From Deltaproteobacteria bacterium (lineage in GTDB: Bacteria; Desulfobacterota; Desulfobacteria; Desulfobacterales; Desulfobacteraceae), in the NCBI GenBank assembly GCA_003647385.1, contig QMMT01000002.1:1-21253 (forward strand): 21,253 nt of DNA, in the 5' to 3' direction. Shown here one piece after another: positions 16,672-21,253 of this stretch. A program made the translations under genes and the position numbers. Each line of letters starts with the position of its first letter. Position 1 is the first letter of the stretch. The notes below the pieces were generated by a model. It did no database searches. It was not told where the DNA came from and saw only the letters and a program-made list of their open reading frames with translations.

Positions 16672-17859
16672 ATGTTGACTAAAGCGTTTATCCCATACAA
16701 AGGATACTATTCCTCGCCATTTGCTAAATGGCAGGGAAGCCTTGCAAATGAACATTCCATAATTTTAGGATCCCAAACCGCTAAAAACTGGCTTGCGAAA
16801 GAAAATATCAGCCCTGATATCTTTGATTACCTGATCCTGGGAGCTACTGTTGGCCAGCCCTATACATTTTATGGAGGCCCCTGGGCATCAGCTTTGATTG
16901 GGGCTCATAATATCCCGGGCTGCCTTATCAGCCAGGCATGCTCCACCTCAACCACTGTCATATTCCAGGCAGCAATGGGTATTGAGACAGAAATTTACAA
17001 ACAGGTATTCACTCTGATGACGGACCGGTGCTCCAATGGTCCCCACACCATCTGGCCCAACTCAAAAGGACCCGGCGGTCAGGTGATTTCAGAAAACTGG
17101 GTCATGGACATGTTTAATACAGATCCCTGGGCCAGAAATGCCATGATCCAGACTGCTGAGAATGTTGCCAGAGAGACAGGCGTCACAAGGGAGCAATGTG
17201 ATGAACTGGCCCTGCGGCGGTATGAACAGTACATGGACGCTCTGGCCAATGACCGGGAATTCCAGAAAAAATACATGTTTCCAATCAGTATTCAGGTATC
17301 CAGAAAGAAAACCGTGACCATTGAAGCAGATGAAGGGATTATGCCCACCACAAGGCAGGGCCTTGAAAGCTTAAGACCGGTATTGCCGGACGGTTCCCAT
17401 TCTTTCGGATCTCAGACCCATCCGGCTGACGGTAACTGCGGCCTGATTGTCACCACGAAAGAGAAGGCAGGAGAAATAAGCCAGGATGCATCAAAGGATG
17501 CGCAGATTATTTCCTATGGATTTTCAAGGTCAAAAAAAGGATTCATGGCTATGGCAGTGGTCCCTGCCGCCCAGATGGCCCTGGACAAGGCGGGTATCTC
17601 CATTACGGACGTAAAAGTGATCAAGACACACAATCCCTTTGCCGCCAATGATATCTATCTGGCCAATCAGATGAACATTGATGTGAATTCATTCAACAAT
17701 CTCGGATCTTCTCTCATATTTGGTCATCCCCAGGCACCTACGGCCGGCAGACTGATCATTGAAGGCATTGAAGAACTGGCAGACAAAGGAGGCGGGTATA
17801 TGCTCTTTACCGGTTGTGCAGCCGGAGATACAGGTGCTGCCCTGGTACTGAAAATATAA
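16672..17859 (+). CDS. Divergent thiolase-family enzyme
   Basis: This 395-residue protein has the thiolase fold signature and length. The nucleophilic Cys is C90 in QACSTS. The second motif reads HNPFAAND (H320), closer to the HDCF form of SCP2-like thiolases than to the NEAFA of classical ones. GHP is present (H352), but followed by QAPTAGR instead of the usual glycine-rich IGASG. The C-terminal Cys motif reads GCAAGDTGAA (C382). All catalytic positions are filled, so it should be active, but the acyl-CoA pocket is likely unusual. It may cleave a 3-ketoacyl-CoA made by the pathway or catalyse a related condensation. It follows the YqeB-type gene by 44 bases with AGGAAAT before the ATG, and is probably still in the operon. 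No partner DUF35 protein is present, which argues against a two-component SCP2-type synthase. Confidence 0.88.
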   Translation: MLTKAFIPYKGYYSSPFAKWQGSLANEHSIILGSQTAKNWLAKENISPDIFDYLILGATVGQPYTFYGGPWASALIGAHNIPGCLISQACSTSTTVIFQAAMGIETEIYKQVFTLMTDRCSNGPHTIWPNSKGPGGQVISENWVMDMFNTDPWARNAMIQTAENVARETGVTREQCDELALRRYEQYMDALANDREFQKKYMFPISIQVSRKKTVTIEADEGIMPTTRQGLESLRPVLPDGSHSFGSQTHPADGNCGLIVTTKEKAGEISQDASKDAQIISYGFSRSKKGFMAMAVVPAAQMALDKAGISITDVKVIKTHNPFAANDIYLANQMNIDVNSFNNLGSSLIFGHPQAPTAGRLIIEGIEELADKGGGYMLFTGCAAGDTGAALVLKI

Positions 17860-17877
17860 TTTTAACTCCTACCTGGC

Positions 17878-17926
17878 AACAAAGCACACAAAGAGTAGTT
17901 GTCCTCTGTGCCTTGATGTCTTTGTT
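17878..17926. repeat. Imperfect dyad downstream of the thiolase gene
   Basis: AACAAAG (17878-17884) pairs with CTTTGTT (17920-17926), and an inner CACAAAGAG (17887-17895) pairs imperfectly with CTCTGTG (17904-17910). The right half, CTCTGTGCCTTGATGTCTTT, resembles short CTCTGTG/CTTTGTG-rich elements that I have seen scattered between genes in many environmental bacterial genomes. It lacks a clean U-tract, so it is a poor intrinsic terminator. It might be a decayed interspersed repeat or a weak processing hairpin. Confidence 0.4.
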
Positions 17927-17949
17927 AGAGAATTAACAATAAATATATA
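17922..17949 (+). promoter_or_regulatory. Candidate promoter for the saccharopine-dehydrogenase-like gene
   Basis: TTGTTA (17922-17927) and TATATA (17944-17949), separated by 16 bases, each match the sigma-70 consensus at four of six positions. They lie in the largest plus-strand gap (119 bases) before the gene at 17979 and leave room for a short leader with the AGAGGAG ribosome site (17965-17971). The evidence is weak because the region is AT-rich, but the position is sensible for a separate transcript of the last two genes. Confidence 0.3.
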
Positions 17950-17978
17950 CAATTCAAATATAATAGAGGAGAAAAAAC

Positions 17979-19121
17979 ATGCGTGCAGTGATAATCGGTG
18001 GCGTCGGTGGTATGGGCCAGGGTGTTGCAAGGGATTTGATAAAACAGGAACAGGTTACAAAAGTTATTTTAGCTGACTTATATCCTGATCCTGAAAGAGT
18101 ATCGCCTAAACTGCGTGACAATGAAAAAATAACGCTTATCAAAATGGATGTCAATGATCATGACACCATGGTAAACAGCTTTAAAGAAGTCGATGTTATT
18201 ATCAATTGTGCCGGGCCCTTTTACAAGACTGCAGTGCCTGTGGCAAAAGCGGCTGTGGAAGCAAAGGTAAACTATATTGATATCTGTGATGACTATGAGG
18301 GAACCCAGATTCTATTTAATTCTGATATTGATACATTGGCAAAAGAAGCCGGAATCACAGTTCTCACCGGCATGGGATCTGATCCGGGAACCAATAATAT
18401 TCTGGTTAAATGGTATGCAGACAAACTGGACAGTGTGGATGAAATTTATCTTTACTGGGTCGTCAGCATTGCCGAGCTTGCAGGGGCAGCCTGGGATCAC
18501 AGTCTTCACATGACACTTGGGAAAATCCCTCAATACATTGATGAAAAACTTGTCCTTGTGGAAGGCGGAACTGAACCTGTGGCTGAAAAATTTCTTGACC
18601 CTCTTGGAATATGTCATGTCCGTTATGTGGGTCATCCCCAGCCCTTGACACTGCCCAAATATATTAAAGGCGTTAAAAATGTTATTATTAAAGGCGCACT
18701 TATACCGTTATGGGTGGATGAATTGATACAGGAGCAGAAAAATACGGGCCTTTTAGGTACAGACCCCATCGATATCAAGGGCAGCGACGTAACACCCTAT
18801 GACATTACACTTAAACTCTGGGAGACCATCCCTGAAGGAAGAGATAACGGGCCCCAGTCCTCCGGTCTTAAAGTCATTGTCAAAGGGGAAAGAGATGGAA
18901 AAAGGATCACCTACACCGCTGATATGGTGGGCAGAATGGCGCCGGGAACGGGACTTCCCGCCTCCATAGCATCCCTTATGATGGACGCCGGTGACATAAC
19001 ACAAAAAGGTGTAGTGGCGCCGGAAGGCTGTGTGGACCCGGCCAAATTTCTTGGTGCATTTTTAAAAAGAGGGGCCAGAATCCATCAGACTGAAAAAATT
19101 TCATCCATGTTTGAAGTTTAA
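17979..19121 (+). CDS. Saccharopine dehydrogenase-family oxidoreductase
   Basis: This 380-residue protein has an N-terminal Rossmann fold of the saccharopine dehydrogenase/homospermidine synthase family: GGVGGMG (7-13) binds the nicotinamide cofactor, NCAGPF (76-81) is the family's second-site motif, and YIDICDD (99-105) and GMGSDPGTNN (131-140) follow. Family members reduce or oxidise imines or secondary amines between an amino acid and a carbonyl compound, but many relatives have unknown substrates. AGAGGAG lies eight bases before the ATG. The aminotransferase starts 32 bases downstream, so the two are probably co-transcribed and may handle the same amine or amino acid. I cannot name the substrate; true saccharopine metabolism is not supported by any neighbour. 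Confidence 0.85.
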   Translation: MRAVIIGGVGGMGQGVARDLIKQEQVTKVILADLYPDPERVSPKLRDNEKITLIKMDVNDHDTMVNSFKEVDVIINCAGPFYKTAVPVAKAAVEAKVNYIDICDDYEGTQILFNSDIDTLAKEAGITVLTGMGSDPGTNNILVKWYADKLDSVDEIYLYWVVSIAELAGAAWDHSLHMTLGKIPQYIDEKLVLVEGGTEPVAEKFLDPLGICHVRYVGHPQPLTLPKYIKGVKNVIIKGALIPLWVDELIQEQKNTGLLGTDPIDIKGSDVTPYDITLKLWETIPEGRDNGPQSSGLKVIVKGERDGKRITYTADMVGRMAPGTGLPASIASLMMDAGDITQKGVVAPEGCVDPAKFLGAFLKRGARIHQTEKISSMFEV

Positions 19122-19153
19122 CCCTGAGTTTAAAACTATACAGGAGATTTCCC

Positions 19154-20404
19154 ATGAAAGAGACGCCAAAATTAAATATCACTAAAAGCCGGGAACTTTT
19201 TGAAGAAGCAAGTACTCTCATTCCCGGAGGAGTTCTGGGTGCCAGAAAACCTGGCGATTTTATAGACGGAGAATACCCCATATTCCTTGAATCAGGCCAG
19301 GGCGCGCATCTGATTGATGTTGACGGCAATAAATTTATTGATTTTCTTTGTGGTTACGGCCCTGTCATCCTGGGGTATCGTGAAGAAGAGGTTGATAAAG
19401 CGGTTTATAAACAGATCAAAGAGAAAGGGTTTTGTTTTACCCTGACCCAGAAATACCAGAATCTTCTAGCTAAAAAACTTACACAGATTATACCGTCATC
19501 TGAAATGAGTATTTTCTTAAAAACAGGTTCCGACGCTACGACAGCGGCCATCCGTATTGCAAGAGCCCACACAAACAAACTTAAAGTCATGCGTTGCGGT
19601 TACCATGGCTGGCATGACTGGTGCATTGAAATGAAAGGTGGAATTCCAAAAAAATTCTTTGAAGATGTCTATGAATTCCAATACAACAGACTTGATCAGC
19701 TTGAAGAACTTATGAAAACCCATGGGGATGATACCGCAGCCATCATCATGACACCTTTTGGCCACCCCAACCATCAAAAAATGCAACTACCTTCCCCGGG
19801 ATTCCTTGAAGGGGCAAGAGAGCTTGCAGACAAATATGGTGCTGTCCTGATCTATGATGAAATCCGTACATGTTTCAGGCTTAGAATGGGCGGTGCTCAG
19901 GAACTTTATAATGTAACCCCTGATTTAACAGCCCTTGGAAAAGCCATGGGCAATGGATATCCCATCTCGGTTGTGACAGGGAAAAAGGATGTCATGATGG
20001 CAGCTGAATCAAAGCTGTTTATTTCTTCCACCTTTTTTCCCAACAGCGAGGCCTTTATTGCTGCGCTTAAAACCATTGAAATCCTTGAGCGGGATAATGT
20101 ACTGGAAAATATCTGGGAAAAAGGCGAAGGGTTCATGAAAGATATCCAGGCCTTGATCGATAAGCATGATGTGGGTGCTGAGCTCACCGGTGTTGCCCCC
20201 ATGTTCTATATCACCTTTAAAAAAGACAAAACAGGTGCCTACAAGGGTAAGCGAAAGGATTTTTACACTCAGCTGATCCGGAAAGGCTTCTTTTTCACTC
20301 CTTTTCACCATGCCTATATCAGTTACAGACATACCCAGGAAGACCTGGACCTCACCCTAAAGGCTATTGATGAATCATTGAACTTTCTAAAGGATAAATA
20401 TTAA
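19154..20404 (+). CDS. Class III PLP-dependent aminotransferase, glutamate-1-semialdehyde aminomutase-like
   Basis: This 416-residue fold-type I PLP enzyme resembles glutamate-1-semialdehyde 2,1-aminomutase and related transaminases. Visible features are TGSDATTAAIRIARAHT (124-140), which in the family binds the PLP phosphate, YHGWHD (149-154), the cofactor-holding Asp in YDEIRT (D235) and the Schiff-base lysine K263 in ALGKAMGNGYP. It transfers or moves an amino group on a carbonyl substrate. It is unlikely to be the haem-pathway HemL: HemL has SGTEAT where this has TGSDAT, and the genomic context is catabolic. CAGGAGAT precedes the ATG. It is the last gene before the terminator and is paired with the saccharopine-dehydrogenase-like gene. 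Beta-amino acids or amino acyl-CoA derivatives are possible substrates, but this is a guess. Confidence 0.87.
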   Translation: MKETPKLNITKSRELFEEASTLIPGGVLGARKPGDFIDGEYPIFLESGQGAHLIDVDGNKFIDFLCGYGPVILGYREEEVDKAVYKQIKEKGFCFTLTQKYQNLLAKKLTQIIPSSEMSIFLKTGSDATTAAIRIARAHTNKLKVMRCGYHGWHDWCIEMKGGIPKKFFEDVYEFQYNRLDQLEELMKTHGDDTAAIIMTPFGHPNHQKMQLPSPGFLEGARELADKYGAVLIYDEIRTCFRLRMGGAQELYNVTPDLTALGKAMGNGYPISVVTGKKDVMMAAESKLFISSTFFPNSEAFIAALKTIEILERDNVLENIWEKGEGFMKDIQALIDKHDVGAELTGVAPMFYITFKKDKTGAYKGKRKDFYTQLIRKGFFFTPFHHAYISYRHTQEDLDLTLKAIDESLNFLKDKY

Positions 20405-20417
20405 TAGATAAAACATG

Positions 20418-20463
20418 AACGCTCAGCGGTGCGGGCCTATCCTGCACCCGCTGACGCGTTTTG
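20418..20463 (+). terminator. Intrinsic terminator ending the plus-strand gene run
   Basis: A GC-rich hairpin has a left arm AACGCTCAGCGGTGCGGG (20418-20435), a five-base loop CCTAT and a right arm CCTGCACCCGCTGACGCGTT (20441-20460). Pairing is nearly complete, with two small bulges and one mismatch, and TTTT follows (20459-20462). It lies 14 bases after the aminotransferase stop, exactly where an operon terminator is expected. It might also slow transcription arriving on the minus strand. Confidence 0.8.
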
Positions 20464-20501
20464 TCTGGTGTCATTGTTAAAGCAGACGATTTACAGACCC
20501 G

Positions 20502-20537
20502 TGATAAATGTGCATTATATACGCTGCACTATTATCA
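20502..20537. repeat. Inverted repeat between convergent genes
   Basis: TGATAAATGTGCA (20502-20514) and TGCACTATTATCA (20525-20537) form 13-base arms with two mismatches around a ten-base loop. The repeat lies just beyond the end of the minus-strand cytochrome gene. It has no U-tract on either strand, so a classical terminator is unlikely. It could be an RNA 3'-end stabilising hairpin for the cytochrome transcript or a protein site. Confidence 0.5.
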
Positions 20538-20558
20538 TCGCCCAACAAACTGCTATCT

Positions 20559-20897
20559 TTATCTTATATGACATCCTGAGCATCTTACAGGGCCATATGG
20601 TTTTCCAGCTTTTTTTCTGTCCCTGTGGCACTTGAGACAGGTTTTATTCATCATCTGCTTTTTCTTCAGTGCACCTGAATCTTTGGACGCCTGAAGCGCA
20701 CCGGGCTCTTGGGGGAAATCTTTATGACACACCATACAGTCATTGACGACAGTATGGTGCATATGATGGGGGAAAGTAATATCTCCTTGTTTTCCGCCAT
20801 GGAGATTTATCTGTTTTGCTCCCTTGCCTTGCGCGAAAACCATGGCAGTTGACAAAAACAAACCCATCAGACAAAATATTACGATACGGTTACGCAT
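20559..20897 (-). CDS. Periplasmic triheme cytochrome c (class III/c7-like)
   Basis: This 112-residue protein begins with a signal peptide (basic MRNR, a hydrophobic stretch, probable cleavage after VFA at residue 22). The mature part carries three haem-binding sites: CMVCH (54-58), CLKCH (87-91) and CSGCH (106-110). His-rich FPHHMHH (42-48) can supply distal ligands, giving bis-His haems as in cytochromes c3 and c7. The size and three haems resemble c7, not the tetraheme c3. It is a small periplasmic electron carrier, typical of sulfate- and metal-reducing Desulfobacterota. AAGGAGAAA precedes the ATG. It follows the TusA-like gene by 22 bases on the same strand, so the two form a small operon convergent with the catabolic cluster. 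A direct link to that cluster is not supported. Confidence 0.9.
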   Translation of the reverse strand: MRNRIVIFCLMGLFLSTAMVFAQGKGAKQINLHGGKQGDITFPHHMHHTVVNDCMVCHKDFPQEPGALQASKDSGALKKKQMMNKTCLKCHRDRKKAGKPYGPVRCSGCHIR

Positions 20898-20919
20898 ACT
20901 GATTTTCTCCTTAGAAAGA

Positions 20920-21159
20920 CTAATTCCTTTTAATAAAAAATCGGGTGTTCTCCCCTTCTGTTTCCGTCTTTATGATTTCATTTCCACTGGTCCTGGCCCA
21001 GGCAGGAAAATCAGTTAGAGCACCTGGATCAGATGTCAGGGCATCAATTATTTCTCCTTGTTTCACTTCCTTGATGGCTTTACTGACTTTCACAATGGGC
21101 ATGGGACAGGAAAGCCCTGTTAAGTTAAGAGAGTTAACAGTTTGGATCGTATCATTCAT
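20920..21159 (-). CDS. TusA/SirA-family sulfur carrier-like protein
   Basis: This 79-residue protein has the TusA-family pattern: LNLTGLSCPMPIVKVSKAI with the active Cys C18 in the CPxP motif, and later a DPGALTDFPAWARTSGNEII segment typical of the beta-alpha-beta fold. TusA-like proteins carry persulfide sulfur to tRNA thiolation, Mo-cofactor or dissimilatory sulfur enzymes. In sulfate reducers and other anaerobes many orphan paralogues exist, often beside electron-transfer or transport genes. AGGAG lies just upstream of the ATG. It is the first gene of the two-gene minus-strand operon. It is too short to be the two-domain selenium-linked YedF protein. Confidence 0.92.
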   Translation of the reverse strand: MNDTIQTVNSLNLTGLSCPMPIVKVSKAIKEVKQGEIIDALTSDPGALTDFPAWARTSGNEIIKTETEGENTRFFIKRN

Positions 21160-21187
21160 TTTATTCTCCTAATCATAAAATTATTTT

Positions 21188-21210
21188 AATGTTATATTTA
21201 TATAAACATT
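21188..21210 (-). promoter_or_regulatory. AT-rich dyad and probable promoter region upstream of the TusA-like gene
   Basis: AATGTTATAT (21188-21197), two T, then ATATAAACATT (21200-21210) form a dyad broken by a single extra base, about 30-50 bases upstream of the minus-strand start. On the minus strand it contains TATATAAATATAAC, which could supply a -10 hexamer; a poor -35 candidate, GGAACA, lies 17 bases further upstream. It could be a promoter overlapped by an operator, but simple AT-richness is a real alternative. I see nothing else in 21160-21253. Confidence 0.35.
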
Positions 21211-21253
21211 TGAGTTTTACTTGTTCCAGCCTCTTCCAGAAATTTTGCAACAC

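Noticed and set aside
17959..17964. Perfect TATAAT as -10 box of the saccharopine-dehydrogenase-like gene
   Set aside because: It ends only 14 bases before the ATG, so transcription would start inside or after the AGAGGAG ribosome site, and no -35 hexamer is at the right distance.
19154..20404. HemL of tetrapyrrole synthesis
   Set aside because: The enzyme resembles HemL but differs in the TGSDAT motif and sits in a catabolic run with no haem genes.
20429..20635. 68-codon open frame on the plus strand
   Set aside because: It starts inside the terminator hairpin and runs into the antisense of the cytochrome gene; there is no ribosome site or domain.
1..21253. CRISPR array, tRNA, rRNA, insertion sequence or phage genes
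   Set aside because: No regularly spaced repeats, no tRNA-like cloverleaf, no transposase, integrase or phage protein was seen on either strand.

Overview
This window looks like a catabolic gene cluster from a strictly anaerobic, probably sulfate-reducing bacterium of the Desulfobacteraceae type. The clues are a two-subunit B12 mutase, two molybdenum hydroxylases with maturation proteins of the selenium-hydroxylase type, a periplasmic triheme cytochrome c of the c3/c7 kind and a TusA-like protein. The taxon is inferred from gene content, not from a marker gene.

Layout. From 1 to 16627 the genes run head-to-tail on the plus strand, with gaps of 0-21 bases and a few overlaps, so they read as one long operon. 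In order they are: B12-binding mutase subunit (cut by the left edge), mutase catalytic subunit, a HyuA/HyuB pair of the hydantoinase/oxoprolinase/acetone-carboxylase superfamily, a phenylacetate-CoA-ligase-type enzyme, a three-subunit molybdenum hydroxylase (FAD, 2Fe-2S, Mo), a second three-subunit molybdenum enzyme whose FAD subunit carries the four-cysteine insertion of 4-hydroxybenzoyl-CoA reductase, a molybdopterin-binding protein and a YqeB-type accessory protein. A divergent thiolase follows after 44 bases. After a 119-base gap with a weak promoter candidate come a saccharopine-dehydrogenase-family protein and a class III aminotransferase, and the run ends at a strong hairpin terminator (about 20418-20463). 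Convergent to it, on the minus strand, lie a small TusA-like gene and a triheme cytochrome c gene. No gap exceeds 160 bases. No transporter, regulator, tRNA, rRNA, insertion sequence or CRISPR array was seen.

How the genes may work together. A Mo hydroxylase, a HyuA/HyuB pair, an aryl-CoA ligase and a two-subunit B12 mutase is the enzyme set of the anaerobic indoleacetate pathway described in Aromatoleum/Azoarcus: ring C2 hydroxylation to a lactam, ATP-dependent lactam opening to (2-aminophenyl)succinate, CoA activation, B12 rearrangement of (2-aminophenyl)succinyl-CoA to (2-aminobenzyl)malonyl-CoA, then oxidation to 2-aminobenzoyl-CoA. The mutase keeps the two residues that bind a free substrate carboxylate but has changed others near the active site, which fits an aryl-substituted dicarboxylic acyl-CoA. 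The best hypothesis is therefore anaerobic breakdown of an indolic or related N-heterocyclic compound. The second Mo enzyme, a 4-hydroxybenzoyl-CoA-reductase relative with an altered active site, could remove the ring substituent from the resulting aryl-CoA, for example by reductive deamination of 2-aminobenzoyl-CoA. That step is speculation. The thiolase, saccharopine-dehydrogenase-like protein and aminotransferase are not explained by the known pathway and may form an added branch.
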